Shown here: in pieces, positions 12,927-21,665 of the stretch
How positions within the stretch are numbered: position 1 is the stretch's first letter
How the letters are laid out: the number at the start of each line of letters is the position of its first letter
Origin: CAZJTL01 sp964548905
Lineage (GTDB): Bacteria > Cyanobacteriota > Cyanobacteriia > Cyanobacteriales > Xenococcaceae
Assembly (NCBI GenBank): GCA_964548905.1
Contig: CAZJTL010000065.1
Location: forward strand, 1-22,575
Reading direction: 5' to 3'
DNA length: 22,575 nt
Position numbers and translations under genes: made by a program
The notes under the pieces: model-generated
Databases searched by the model: none
The model's input: the letters and a program-made list of their open reading frames with translations, nothing else
What the model was told of the DNA's origin: nothing

Positions 12927-14330
12927 CTACTCAAGATCGGCTTCTCCACCAACTACAACATCCTTAATCCTCAAACTCGGTCCCCCACAGCCAACTGGTA
13001 AACCGCTTTGTCCGCCTTTACCACAACCACCAGACTCATCCCAATAAAAATCATCACCGATCGCTTCAATATTTGCCAAAGTCTTAAATACATTCCCAGA
13101 TAAAGTTACATCTCGAACTGGTTCGGCTAATTCTCCGTTACGAATCATCCAAGCTTCACCCGCACTAAAGGTAAACATCTCGCCATTAGTCATACCACCC
13201 AACCAATTTCGAGCGTATACACCTTCTTTAATATCCTGAAATAAATCTTGGACTGGGGTTTTTCCTTGTTCGATCCAAGTATTAGTCATACGGACGATCG
13301 GGGGATAATGATAGTTGAGACAACGAGCGTTACCTGTCGGTTTTTCTTGTAATTTGCCAGCAGTTTCACGAGAATGCAAGCGTCCTACTAACACACCATC
13401 TTTAATCAATTGCGTCGTCGTCGCTGGTGTTCCTTCATCGTCATAATAATAACTACCTCGATGTCCCTCTGGTGCTGCACCGTCAAAGATCTGCAACTCA
13501 GGCGAACCGAATCTTTTACCCATACTCATTACTTCCAGTAAGTCTGGATTTTCGTATGCCATATCTGCTTCTGAGAGGTGTCCAAATGCTTCGTGAACGA
13601 ACAAACCAGATAAAATGGGGTCGATTACTACTCGGTAAGTATTGCCTTTGACAACGGGCAAGGATAGGGAATCTACGGCACGTTGAGCAGAACCTTGCAC
13701 CTGTTCGTCAAGATTAATTAAATCTTCGTATGCTTTGCGCGAACCAGTGGTTTCTCTTCCTGTTTGAACGATTTCCCCATTTCTCGCTGTCGCCGAGAAA
13801 CGCATCTCTATATCAGCCCAAGATTGCTCGATTAAAGTTCCTTCAGAAGTAGCGAGGATGATGTGTTGGGTACTATCGCCGTAACGAACTGAAGTTGTAG
13901 TAATCCGATCGCTGTACTGACGCAAGATTTGATTGTAGCGATCGCAGAGTGTTTTTTTATCTACTAAAGAAATTAAGCGCGGATCGCTTCCCGTTAAAGG
14001 TAACTTACACACTGCTTGTATGGCTTCTACTGGCGCGAGTATCGTTTCTTCTTCACCAACAATTCTGGCTGCGCCGATCGCATCTTCCACTCGATCGCTC
14101 AATGCAGATAAGTCATTAAAGGTAGCAAAGCCCCAACCACCTTTATAACAAGCCCTAACCTGTCCTCCTCTAGCCAATCCTTCCGAGAGAGTCTCAATTT
14201 GTTCGCCTCGCAACAGAATACTAGTTCCCTCCGATTCTTCCAAGCGAATCGAAAGAAAATCCACGCGATCGCGATATCGGGCGATCGTTTCAGCAATTAG
14301 GTTTTTACTATCGGCGATCGATTTAGACAT
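12927..14330 (-). CDS. tldD: TldD/PmbA-family metalloprotease, TldD-type
   Basis: TldD is the zinc-bearing subunit of a cytosolic heterodimeric protease (with PmbA/TldE) that degrades unfolded peptides and matures some microcins. The 467 residues fit the family. The zinc motif HEAFGH is at H246 and H251 with E247 between. The C-terminal region has the glycine- and cysteine-rich tail CGKGGQSGLPVGCGGPSLRI, supplying the third ligand expected of TldD. Motifs such as NARCLNYHYPP and WLGGMTNGEMFTFSAGEAW are family-typical. The ATG at 14330 has no strong Shine-Dalgarno and is preceded by STRR DNA. No pmbA gene is in the window; the partner would have to be encoded elsewhere. Confidence 0.93.
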   Translation of the reverse strand: MSKSIADSKNLIAETIARYRDRVDFLSIRLEESEGTSILLRGEQIETLSEGLARGGQVRACYKGGWGFATFNDLSALSDRVEDAIGAARIVGEEETILAPVEAIQAVCKLPLTGSDPRLISLVDKKTLCDRYNQILRQYSDRITTTSVRYGDSTQHIILATSEGTLIEQSWADIEMRFSATARNGEIVQTGRETTGSRKAYEDLINLDEQVQGSAQRAVDSLSLPVVKGNTYRVVIDPILSGLFVHEAFGHLSEADMAYENPDLLEVMSMGKRFGSPELQIFDGAAPEGHRGSYYYDDEGTPATTTQLIKDGVLVGRLHSRETAGKLQEKPTGNARCLNYHYPPIVRMTNTWIEQGKTPVQDLFQDIKEGVYARNWLGGMTNGEMFTFSAGEAWMIRNGELAEPVRDVTLSGNVFKTLANIEAIGDDFYWDESGGCGKGGQSGLPVGCGGPSLRIKDVVVGGEADLE

Positions 14331-14514
14331 GGGATTAGGGGTTAGGGGCTAGAAATGTTGTGGGATGTAGGGTGTAGGGTATAGAGTAACTGAGGAAGCC
14401 GAGGGAGCAAGGGAATAGGAAGATTTCGAGGAATTACCAATGCTCAATGAACTATGAACAATGAACCATGAACTATCCTAAACTCTTGCCTCTTGCCTCT
14501 TGCCTTTTGCCTTC
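14331..14514. repeat. STRR tracts between sppA and tldD
   Basis: GGGTTAG/GGGCTAG units (about 14333-14352), GTAGGGT heptamers (about 14365-14382), ATGAACY heptamers (about 14446-14474) and CTTGCCT heptamers (about 14483-14510) follow one another. All are 7-nt periodic and most recur elsewhere in the window. No gene is seen here. Confidence 0.8.
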
Positions 14515-14515
14515 G

Positions 14516-16315
14516 TTATTCGATTCTAAAATTAAATGGCAGACGTGCGTATACTCCTTTAGGATCGTTAAAGCTTTGAATCACTTCTAACTCAGATTTA
14601 AATTTGAGAAATTCCTTGGTTAAAGGATCGAGTTGTTCGCTTTTTTGCATTGCTTCCGCGCTGAAGAGTCGATCGAAGACTTCTTCTTCAAAGGATTTTT
14701 GTTGGGGATATTCTTCTACTTTCCAATCTTTTCCTAGTTTAGCTCGTTCGGCAGCATAGGCGATCGCGTCTTCTAATCCACCAATGCGATCGATCAAACC
14801 AATTTTTTTGGCGTTGTGTCCAGACCAAACTCTGCCTTGGGCAATTTGGCTTACCTTGTCTTTGGATAAATTGCGTGCTTCGGAAACTTTATCGAGAAAT
14901 AGATCGTAAACTCGATTGACTGATTTTTGATAGATTGCCAATTCTGAAGTGGTTTTAGCACGAACTCCAGATTTTATATCAGCAAAAGGACTAGTTTTAA
15001 CTACATCTGAAGTTATCCCGTTGTTTTTGGCAATTTTTTCTAGGTTTGGTAATAATCCAAACACGCCGATCGAGCCTGTAATCGTATTTTCTTGAGCAAA
15101 AATGTAATCTCCGCCTGTAGCAATCCAATAGCCACCCGAAGCAGCATAATCGCCCATAGAAACAATGACTGGTTTTTTCTTGCGAGTTAAAATAACTTCT
15201 CTAAGAATTTCTTCCGATGCAGTAGCGCTACCACCTGGGCTGTTGACGCGCAAGACTACCGCTTTAACTTTACTATCTTCTCGGAGTTTGCGTAAGATAC
15301 CAACAAAGCGATCGCTACTAATTTCTTGAATGCCACCTTTACCATTGACAATTGAGCCTTCGGCATAGACTATGGCAATTTGTCGATCGGATAATTTCTG
15401 CTCGCTCGCATCAGCGCTATAAGTGGCATAATCTTCTAAGGCAACCTGGCGAAATAATTTATCTTTTTTATCTGTTCCCGTTAATTTTTTCAGATCGTCA
15501 GCTATTTCATCAAAATAGGCAACATTATCGACTAAACCTGAAGATAGTGCTTCTTTTGCCTCTAAAACAGCTTGCTCTTCGGTGATAGTTCTTATTTTGT
15601 TCGCTGCTATCTGGCGGCTTTCGCCTACCGATCTAGTAAAATTTCCCCACAAATCGTTCAATAATTCCTGGGTTTGCTGACGATTTTCTGGAGAAATATT
15701 TTCTCTGGTGTAAGGTTCGACTGCTGCTTTGTAGTCGCCGACACGAATTACTTGTACACCAATACCATATTTTGCCATTGCTCCGCTATAGAATAGCTGC
15801 TGCGAACTCAAACCATTAATTTCTAGAGAACCTAATGGATTAACAGCCAAGCGATCAGCAACAGAAGCAAGATAATATTTTTTTTCACTCCAATCGACAT
15901 CATAGGCAAAAATTTGTTTGCCAGCAGCCTTAAACTGTTCTAAAGCAGCACGAATTTCTTCAAGAGTTGCATAGCCATTGAGATTTTCTGCATTTCTTCC
16001 GTCTAATAAAAGAGCAGTAATTTGTTTATCTTTGGTAGCTTTATCGATCGTTTCTAAGACTTGGCGTAAAGTAATTGTCTCTTTTTCTTCTCCTGAAATG
16101 GTTTGTCCGAAACTAGAAGGCAATCTATTATCTCGAATATCCATCGACAAATCGAACACTAATACCGATTTATCTGTTATTTTTGGTTTTTCTTCTTCAG
16201 ATGTGGCTGTTATTAATAGTAAAACTAAGCCGCTAGCTCCAACTGCAAAAAATAGCATCAGACCTACTAGGCTACCGATGATGCTAGCAAAAGTTTGCTT
16301 GAGAAATTGACCCAT
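14516..16315 (-). CDS. sppA: Signal peptide peptidase SppA (67K/protease IV type)
   Basis: Membrane-bound serine protease that digests cleaved signal peptides. Cyanobacterial and plant homologues have been linked to light acclimation and antenna degradation. At 599 residues it is the long, two-domain form. One N-terminal TM segment lies at about 12-37 (LVGLMLFFAVGASGLVLLLI). The Ser/Lys dyad is visible: K196 in VGDYKAAVEPYTREN (N-terminal domain) and S393 in YAASGGYWIA (C-terminal domain), followed by ENTITGSIGVFG. The two copies of the ClpP-like fold together make the active site. The ATG at 16315 has no obvious Shine-Dalgarno. Neighbours are separated by repeat-rich DNA, so it is probably transcribed alone. 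Confidence 0.94.
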   Translation of the reverse strand: MGQFLKQTFASIIGSLVGLMLFFAVGASGLVLLLITATSEEEKPKITDKSVLVFDLSMDIRDNRLPSSFGQTISGEEKETITLRQVLETIDKATKDKQITALLLDGRNAENLNGYATLEEIRAALEQFKAAGKQIFAYDVDWSEKKYYLASVADRLAVNPLGSLEINGLSSQQLFYSGAMAKYGIGVQVIRVGDYKAAVEPYTRENISPENRQQTQELLNDLWGNFTRSVGESRQIAANKIRTITEEQAVLEAKEALSSGLVDNVAYFDEIADDLKKLTGTDKKDKLFRQVALEDYATYSADASEQKLSDRQIAIVYAEGSIVNGKGGIQEISSDRFVGILRKLREDSKVKAVVLRVNSPGGSATASEEILREVILTRKKKPVIVSMGDYAASGGYWIATGGDYIFAQENTITGSIGVFGLLPNLEKIAKNNGITSDVVKTSPFADIKSGVRAKTTSELAIYQKSVNRVYDLFLDKVSEARNLSKDKVSQIAQGRVWSGHNAKKIGLIDRIGGLEDAIAYAAERAKLGKDWKVEEYPQQKSFEEEVFDRLFSAEAMQKSEQLDPLTKEFLKFKSELEVIQSFNDPKGVYARLPFNFRIE

Positions 16316-16504
16316 TAGCGCAATTTTATTAGTAAGTGTGAGGGATTATATATTTATATTTCCCAATATTTTTTGTTTAGCGATCGCCCCGATTTTTCAG
16401 GAGTGAAAGCCCTTAGCCAAAATGCCAAATAATAAATATAAAAAATATCTTTAATTGTAATCTGTTTCGAGCGTCTATTGCTTTTTTGTTATTTGTTAGC
16501 TTTT

Positions 16505-16655
16505 TAGAAGGCAGGAGGCAGGAGGCAGGAGGCAGGAGGCTTTTATGTTTTTAAGTAGCAAGTAGCAAGTAGCAACTAGAAAGTAAAAAACTTATTACTT
16601 ATTACTTATTACTTATTACTCATTACTCATTACTTATTACTTATTACTTCCCTAA
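16505..16655. repeat. STRR tracts between fni and sppA
   Basis: AGGCAGG heptamers (about 16508-16540), TAGCAAG heptamers (about 16555-16577) and TTATTAC/TCATTAC heptamers (about 16590-16648). The rest of the gap (16316-16504) is AT-rich with one HIP1-like GCGATCGC and no ORF of note. Confidence 0.85.
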
Positions 16656-16658
16656 TCC

Positions 16659-17693
16659 CTATCCCCTAGCCTCTAAAACCCCAGACTCCTTCAATTCAAT
16701 CAAGCTGGCGTTACCAGTACAAAAGAGAACAGTGGTAATTTCGGCGATTAGTAATTGGGTTAATTCTGCTAAGGCTTCAGGAGATTCAGAGGCTGCTTGG
16801 AGGAAAGGAAAGGCTAAGCCTGCTAAATCTGCACCGAGGGCGATCGCCTTAGCTATATCTAAACCGTTACGCAATCCGCCTGAAGCAATTAAGGGAATAT
16901 TGGGATGGCGATCGCGAATTTGTAAGATGCATTCAGCAGTAGGAATCCCCCAATCAGCAAAAGTATTACCTAATCTTCTTTGTAGTTTGGTTTCGGCTCG
17001 TTCGCTTTCTACTCTTGCCCACGATGTACCACCAGCACCAGCTACATCGATCGCGCTAACTCCAACTTCAATTAAGCGAGTTGCTATTTTCCCAGAAATA
17101 CCATTGCCTACTTCTTTAGCAATTACAGGTACTGATAGCTTGCTGCACAGATTTTCAATCTTGGAGAGCAATCCTTTAAAGTTGGTATCGCCGCGAGGTT
17201 GAATGCACTCTTGTAGGGGATTTAGATGTAAAATTAGGGCATCTGCTTCTAAGAGTTCGACTACCCGCAAACACTGTTCGTAACCGTAGGTGTAGTTGAG
17301 TTGTACCGCACCGAGATTGGCAAACAGCAGAATATCAGGCGCGATCGATCGCACGGCAAAAGTATGGGAAAGATCGGGGTTTTCGATCGCAATGCGTTGC
17401 GAACCCACACCCATCGCTAGCTGATAGGTTTGAGCTACTTCTGCGAGTCGATAATTGATGGTTTTAGCTATTTCTGTACCACCAGTCATCGAAGAGATTA
17501 AGATGGGCGCACCTAATTTTTTCTTGAGAAATTGAGTAGTTAAATCGATGTCGCCGATGTCTAATTCTGGCAAACAACAATGAGTAAACCGATAGGCATC
17601 AAAGCCATTGGTTTGCTGATGAAATTGGACATCTTCTTCCAAACAGATCCGCAAATGATCGGCTTTGCGAGTTTGAGTACTATTACTCGTCAT
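16659..17693 (-). CDS. fni: Isopentenyl-diphosphate delta-isomerase, type 2 (FMN-dependent)
   Basis: Interconverts IPP and DMAPP for isoprenoid synthesis (carotenoids, the phytyl chain of chlorophyll, quinones), using FMN and NADPH in the cytosol. The 344 residues match the family. Visible motifs are RKADHLRICLEEDVQF at the N-terminus, PILISSMTGGT (about 60-70), GVGSQR, LQECIQPRGDTNFKG (substrate and Mg region), KEVGNGIS, DVAGAGGTSWARVE and IPLIASGGLRNGLDIAKAIA (FMN phosphate binding). AGGGG lies just upstream of the ATG. The gene starts inside the end of pyrR (11-nt overlap), so the two are probably co-transcribed and translationally coupled. Type 2 isomerase is the usual form in cyanobacteria. 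Confidence 0.95.
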   Translation of the reverse strand: MTSNSTQTRKADHLRICLEEDVQFHQQTNGFDAYRFTHCCLPELDIGDIDLTTQFLKKKLGAPILISSMTGGTEIAKTINYRLAEVAQTYQLAMGVGSQRIAIENPDLSHTFAVRSIAPDILLFANLGAVQLNYTYGYEQCLRVVELLEADALILHLNPLQECIQPRGDTNFKGLLSKIENLCSKLSVPVIAKEVGNGISGKIATRLIEVGVSAIDVAGAGGTSWARVESERAETKLQRRLGNTFADWGIPTAECILQIRDRHPNIPLIASGGLRNGLDIAKAIALGADLAGLAFPFLQAASESPEALAELTQLLIAEITTVLFCTGNASLIELKESGVLEARG

Positions 17694-18231
17694 TGTTTCC
17701 CCTAATTAGTTCTACAGCATCTCTTCCATCAATATCTTGAAGATAAACTTTTACCTTTTCCTCGCTAGCGGTTGGCAGTTGTTTTCCCGTAAAATCTGGA
17801 TGAATTGGTAATTGACGGTGTCCGCGATCGATCAACACAGCCAATCTAATTGTTTCTGGTCTACCGTAATCATTGACTGCATTCAATGCAGCACGAATAG
17901 TTCTACCTTTGTAGATGACATCATCCACTAATACCACAGTTTTTCCTGTCAAATCTACGGGTACTCTATCTTTCGTAGGAGTTCGGACAGCAATTTTATC
18001 TAAATCATCGCGATAAAAAGTTACGTCGATCGCACCTAGAGGAACTCGCATATTTTCTAGCATTTCGATTTGATTTGCCAATAATTGAGCGAGATAATCT
18101 CCTCTAGTATAAATACCTAGAAGCACTAATTTCGATAAATCTCCAGACTTTTCGACAATTTGAGAAGCAAGACGGACGATAGTTCGACGAATTTCTTCGG
18201 CACTGAGAATTTCAACTACCTTAGCAGGCAT
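17683..18231 (-). CDS. pyrR: PyrR, bifunctional pyr regulator/uracil phosphoribosyltransferase
   Basis: PyrR proteins convert uracil and PRPP to UMP, and in many bacteria bind pyr mRNA to control attenuation. The 182 residues are of standard length. The PRPP-binding signature VVLVDDVIYKGRTIRAALNA (about 99-118) is complete, preceded by LVLLGIYTRGDYLAQLLA and the RDD element of TFYRDDL, and followed by IRLAVLIDRGHRQLPIHPDF. A GAGAGGA site lies about 13 nt upstream of the ATG. The gene ends within fni and starts about 29 nt after the preceding hypothetical gene, suggesting a three-gene unit. No pyr biosynthesis gene or obvious pyr attenuator is in the window, so only the enzymatic role can be argued. 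Confidence 0.93.
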   Translation of the reverse strand: MPAKVVEILSAEEIRRTIVRLASQIVEKSGDLSKLVLLGIYTRGDYLAQLLANQIEMLENMRVPLGAIDVTFYRDDLDKIAVRTPTKDRVPVDLTGKTVVLVDDVIYKGRTIRAALNAVNDYGRPETIRLAVLIDRGHRQLPIHPDFTGKQLPTASEEKVKVYLQDIDGRDAVELIRGNNDE

Positions 18232-18260
18232 AATTAACCCATTTCCTCTCTCAGCTTAGT

Positions 18261-18725
18261 TTATAGAACTTTATGGGTATGAGAATGCTGCTTAACGTTA
18301 TCTTCGGCGCGAACCACATTAACTGCATTAAGTATTCTTTTTCTGTCTAAAGAATAATTTAGATCGTTCCGAACCGTACCCAAAGGAATATATGTCTGTG
18401 CTTGAGAATTTTTTTTATAGGTACGTGCGGCAGCAATTACTCTCTCAGTAAAATTCTCGCAAAATTGAGCTTCACCAGCAAATTCTACGGGTATTTGTGG
18501 AGTTTCACCAGTAAAAATGTCTTTCAGCGTTTTGGCACAAGCGAACCTGTAGGAAGTTGTAATTCCCTTGAGAATGGCTTCTAGGGCAGCCGAGGGAATC
18601 GGTTCGACAATTTCAACTTGATGAGTTTCTCCCTCTTCTCTGACAAAACAAGTAGCTAAACCAAATACGCAATAGTCTTCTGGGGCGAGATCGGGAGCAT
18701 TAGCGAGTAAAGTTGTGCTGTTCAT
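18261..18725 (-). CDS. Conserved hypothetical protein upstream of pyrR
   Basis: I do not recognise a named family. The 154-residue protein is soluble: no signal peptide or membrane segment. It has a compact N-terminal half (DYCVFGLATCFVREEGETHQ with following VEIVEPIPS) and mixed alpha/beta character. The C-terminal half is basic (IPLGTVRNDLNYSLDRKRIL) and the tail is His-rich (KQHSHTHKVL). Codon use and good length argue for a real gene. It lies 29 nt upstream of pyrR on the same strand, so it probably heads a unit with pyrR and fni. The start codon has no clear Shine-Dalgarno. Function unknown. Confidence 0.72.
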   Translation of the reverse strand: MNSTTLLANAPDLAPEDYCVFGLATCFVREEGETHQVEIVEPIPSAALEAILKGITTSYRFACAKTLKDIFTGETPQIPVEFAGEAQFCENFTERVIAAARTYKKNSQAQTYIPLGTVRNDLNYSLDRKRILNAVNVVRAEDNVKQHSHTHKVL

Positions 18726-19126
18726 CGTTTTTGTCGCTTAATTATTGTTAAATAACACTGAAAATGTTGTTTGCGAAAAATAGGCAATTTTTAGTCAAAT
18801 CTCGATCAAAAAATATTAAGAATTGTTACAAACTCAACTATTTTGCATAGAAAGAGATACTCAAACGTAAGTAAAAAAAGGAGGTTGAAACTTTCAAGGT
18901 ATTCCCTAAAAAAGATTTTTTTCCTCTGTTAGTTTGACAGAATTTTCGGGAACTTTATTAATTGTATCCCTTAAGCGTTTTCCACAAGGTAGTTTTCGGT
19001 TCTTGAAAAAATTATCAAGATAGACTGAGAGCATACCTAACAGACGGTTGAATGATTGACACATCTAATTGTTTGGTGGAGGTAAACGAAATAGTAAGGT
19101 GATGTTGTGAAAACTGGAACTATGCC
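18726..19126. other. 401-nt divergent intergenic region
   Basis: This separates the minus-strand hypothetical gene from the plus-strand TPR gene and should hold both promoters. An exact AGGAGG (18879-18884) is followed at once by the perfect small palindrome TTGAAA-C-TTTCAA (18885-18897), yet no ATG or GTG lies at a suitable distance. AT-rich runs on both sides could be promoter elements, but I cannot assign them. No tRNA, riboswitch or repeat array was recognised. Confidence 0.4.
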
Positions 19127-19846
19127 ATGAACATAAATCTTCACGATCGTCGTAACCAACAAAAATTTGGAGCTGATGTGCCTTATCTTCAATCTCATGG
19201 CTTGATGGCAAATAACCTTAATTCTGTTAAACACTTATCTCTTGAAAAAGATCTCACACTCGAAGAAGAATTACGGGCTGCTGTAAAAGAAAAAGCGGCT
19301 GTTGGTGATTATGCTGCGGCGATCGCGCTGTTGACTCAACTGATCGAACTAGATCCAGATAGCGCTAAAGACTACAATAACCGTGGATTGATGTATTTTC
19401 GTAACGGTCAATTTCCAGAAGCAATTGCCGATCTCGATCGCGCCCTAGAAATTAATCCGAAACTAGATAGCGCTTACAATAACCGTGCTAACTATTATGC
19501 TGCTGTTGGCGATTTGGCTGCGGCGATCGCCGATTACGACCTAGCTTTAGATGTTAATCCTGCTAACATTCGCGCTTGGATCAATCAAGGCATTACCTTT
19601 CGAGAAATGGGCTTGTACGATTTAGCACTCGAAGACTTCGATATTGCTTTAATTATTGGCAGAAAGCTGCAAGGACGAATTCTAGCAGAAAGAGGTAGAA
19701 CTTACCATTTAAGAGGAGATTGGAATTGCGCCAATACCGATTATCATCGGGCGTTGACGCAATTGTCTGAGGAACCTAATTCTCGTAGCTATCTGAAGAA
19801 AGTAAATAATTGGTTGAGCGAACTGCTTAATCCTGTTAATTTTTAA
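19127..19846 (+). CDS. TPR-repeat protein
   Basis: A 239-residue protein dominated by tetratricopeptide repeats, which form a helical scaffold for protein contacts. After a 45-residue N-terminal segment, repeats can be placed at about 47-80, 81-114 (NNRGLMYFRNGQFPEAIADL), 115-148 (NNRANYYAAVGDLAAAIADY), 149-182 (INQGITFREMGLYDLALEDF) and a partial one at 183-215 (GRTYHLRGDWNCANTDYHRA). No signal peptide or membrane segment is seen, so it is probably cytosolic. The ATG at 19127 is the first in the frame after a stop at 19100; a second ATG at codon 27 is possible, and neither has a strong ribosome binding site. The 3' end overlaps the convergent gene by 11 nt. Partner unknown. Confidence 0.88.
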   Translation: MNINLHDRRNQQKFGADVPYLQSHGLMANNLNSVKHLSLEKDLTLEEELRAAVKEKAAVGDYAAAIALLTQLIELDPDSAKDYNNRGLMYFRNGQFPEAIADLDRALEINPKLDSAYNNRANYYAAVGDLAAAIADYDLALDVNPANIRAWINQGITFREMGLYDLALEDFDIALIIGRKLQGRILAERGRTYHLRGDWNCANTDYHRALTQLSEEPNSRSYLKKVNNWLSELLNPVNF

Positions 19847-20282
19847 CTGTTCCCTCCGCCGCTTTTGGTTCTACCCAAAAAATACGGCTTTGATTGGGAG
19901 CCAATCGAGAACTATATTTTTGCATTAAAACCACAGTCTGCTGAGGATCGAAATTGCGGTTAAACTCGTTACGCAACAGGTTTACCCGCTTTTGCGTTTC
20001 TTGCACAGTAGTGTCTATTTCTGTAAGTTTGGCTTGTTGCGAAAAATGATAGGGTACAAGCTTGCATAGAGAGGCGATCGCTGCTGAGGTTACTATCCAA
20101 CTCAGTACTAATTTTACAGTTATTTCCGTAACAACTCCTTGGCGTTGGCGCTTGACTGGCTGCCGATTTTGTGTTGGTTGGACAACTGGGGGTTGCTGTG
20201 GTTGTGGAGAATAGGTTTTTCTGGGTTTGCGTGCAGGATAGCGAGAGGGGGCGATCGTGTCTAAGGGCTGAAGTGCGTTCAT
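19836..20282 (-). CDS. Single-TM, coiled-coil hypothetical protein
   Basis: A 148-residue protein with a Pro/Gln/Arg-rich cytosolic N-terminus (about 1-50), one membrane segment at about 56-77 (VKLVLSWIVTSAAIASLCKL) and a coiled-coil-like stretch at about 82-112 (IDTTVQETQKRVNLLRNEFN). The C-terminal tail includes SRIFWVEP. The topology (short basic N-terminus, one TM, periplasmic or lumenal coiled coil) recalls FtsL/DivIC-type proteins, but I see no diagnostic motif, so this is only a resemblance. The stop codon overlaps the end of the convergent TPR gene. Likely cyanobacterial and conserved; function unknown. Confidence 0.78.
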   Translation of the reverse strand: MNALQPLDTIAPSRYPARKPRKTYSPQPQQPPVVQPTQNRQPVKRQRQGVVTEITVKLVLSWIVTSAAIASLCKLVPYHFSQQAKLTEIDTTVQETQKRVNLLRNEFNRNFDPQQTVVLMQKYSSRLAPNQSRIFWVEPKAAEGTVKN

Positions 20283-20448
20283 ATAGAGAATTAATTTAAT
20301 TTATGTAGTTTGTTGAATGTTGGGAACTTGAAGTATTGGTTATCCCTCAAGTCCCTCTATTCAATTACAGCCCAAGAATTGCCATTTGTCTTCTGATTGA
20401 TACTAAAAAGAAACAAGGCTACATCTACACTGCAATCTAGCTTTTGAG

Positions 20449-20544
20449 CTATTTATATAGCTCTGTCGAAAGACGAAAAGCTAAAATGCCAGGAATAAGT
20501 GCGATTACTAGTGCTACTAAGACTTGAGTTTCTGAAAGAGGCAT
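20449..20544 (-). CDS. psaM: Photosystem I reaction centre subunit XII (PsaM)
   Basis: PsaM is a one-helix subunit of photosystem I that lies near the trimer axis in the thylakoid membrane. The translation is 31 residues, exactly the family length: MPLSETQVLVALVIALIPGI followed by LAFRLSTELYK. The ending FRLSTELYK and the opening LS(E/D)TQ are diagnostic. AAGGAG lies about 10 nt upstream of the ATG (minus strand). It is transcribed alone: an empty 166-nt stretch (20283-20448) separates it from the gene downstream. No clear light-responsive promoter element was identified. Confidence 0.95.
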   Translation of the reverse strand: MPLSETQVLVALVIALIPGILAFRLSTELYK

Positions 20545-20693
20545 AATTGATAAACTCCTTATTTACTATTCATCAACTAATTTGCGATATCAACACACCC
20601 AAAATAAACAGATTGTGACAAAATGCAACAAAATCGTTATCAATAGTTTGTCTTCGATCGCTGGTCGGTGGTTTAATATTGTTCATCGCTATA

Positions 20694-20842
20694 GCAGTTA
20701 GCCGTCAGCCGTCAGCCGTCAGCCGTCAGCCCTTAGCTGTAAAGCTTTGCTCGTAGCGAAGCCTAAGTTGATAGCTCATAGCTGAAAACTGATAGCTGAA
20801 ACGCTGATAGCTGAAATGCTGATAGCTGATAGCTAAAAGTTC
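20694..20842. repeat. STRR tract between psaM and terC
   Basis: GCCGTCA heptamers (about 20700-20728) are followed by GATAGCT/GCTGATA-type units (about 20768-20842). Between them lies GCTTTGCTCGTAGCGAAGC (20743-20761), an imperfect palindrome. The same heptamer families appear at 4634-4747 and 22440-22512. A short stem AAAATAG-AAA-CTATTTT follows at 20855-20871, in the terC leader. Confidence 0.8.
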
Positions 20843-20933
20843 AACGAAAATATTAAAATAGAAACTATTTTGAAGTTTTACCAACTTTCAATACTTACAA
20901 TAAACATATATTTAGAGATTTTATAAGCTGTTA

Positions 20934-21665
20934 ATGCTAGACCAAGTTATCAATTCGCCGACCAATCTAGGGATTCAAACCCCTCTGTTGCTGCTGATTC
21001 TCATTGCTTTAGAAGCTGTGTTGTCTGCTGATAATGCAGTTGCTTTAGCCGCGATCGCTCAAAGTCTGAAAGACGATCGACTTAAGCGTCAAGCCCTCAA
21101 TATTGGACTAGTGTTTGCTTATGTACTAAGGATAGTATTGATTTTTACAGCTAGTTGGGTAGTTAAATACTGGCAATTCGAGTTATTAGGCGCTGCTTAC
21201 TTATTGTGGTTGGTTTTTAATTATTTCACTTCCGAAGAAGATAAAACTGACGAGCATCACCATCTTGGTTTTAAATCTTTGTGGCAAGTAATCCCGATTA
21301 TTGCTGTCACCGATTTAGCTTTTTCCCTGGATAGCGTTACTACAGCGATCGCCGTTTCTACCGACACCTGGCTAGTGATTGTCGGCGGGACAATTGGAGT
21401 AATTACGCTGAGATTTTTGGCTGAATTGTTTATTCGTTGGCTAAATGAGTATACTAATTTAGAGGATGCTGGCTTTATTACCGTTGGTTTCGTCGGTTTG
21501 CGACTCCTGATTAAAGTAATTAACCCCGAACTCGTACCTCCAGAATGGCTGACGATCGCCATTATCTTCACCATGTTCGCCTGGGGATTTTCCAAGCGCA
21601 ATCCCAAGATCTCTGAAGAGAGCGAAGAGAAGGAATTGCAGGAAGAGGTAGGGACTAGGGGCTAG
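20934..21665 (+). CDS. terC: TerC/Alx-family integral membrane protein
   Basis: TerC-family proteins are multi-pass membrane proteins tied to metal (often Mn) homeostasis, tellurite resistance and, in plants, thylakoid biogenesis. The 243-residue sequence has about seven hydrophobic segments and both family signatures: EAVLSADNAVALAA (first acidic motif, about 27-40) and DLAFSLDSVTTAIAV (second, about 126-140). A His-containing cytosolic loop, EEDKTDEHHHLGF, lies between them. The C-terminus is acidic (SEESEEKELQEE) and finishes in VGTRG. These last codons and the TAG stop belong to a GGGGCTA repeat array, so the tail was shaped by the repeat. The start ATG at 20934 lacks a strong Shine-Dalgarno. 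No yybP-ykoY-like riboswitch was recognised in the leader. Confidence 0.92.
   Translation: MLDQVINSPTNLGIQTPLLLLILIALEAVLSADNAVALAAIAQSLKDDRLKRQALNIGLVFAYVLRIVLIFTASWVVKYWQFELLGAAYLLWLVFNYFTSEEDKTDEHHHLGFKSLWQVIPIIAVTDLAFSLDSVTTAIAVSTDTWLVIVGGTIGVITLRFLAELFIRWLNEYTNLEDAGFITVGFVGLRLLIKVINPELVPPEWLTIAIIFTMFAWGFSKRNPKISEESEEKELQEEVGTRG

Noticed and set aside
20845..20933. yybP-ykoY-type manganese riboswitch before terC
   Set aside because: TerC relatives are sometimes controlled this way, but none of the conserved loop sequences are present. Only a short AT-rich stem was seen.
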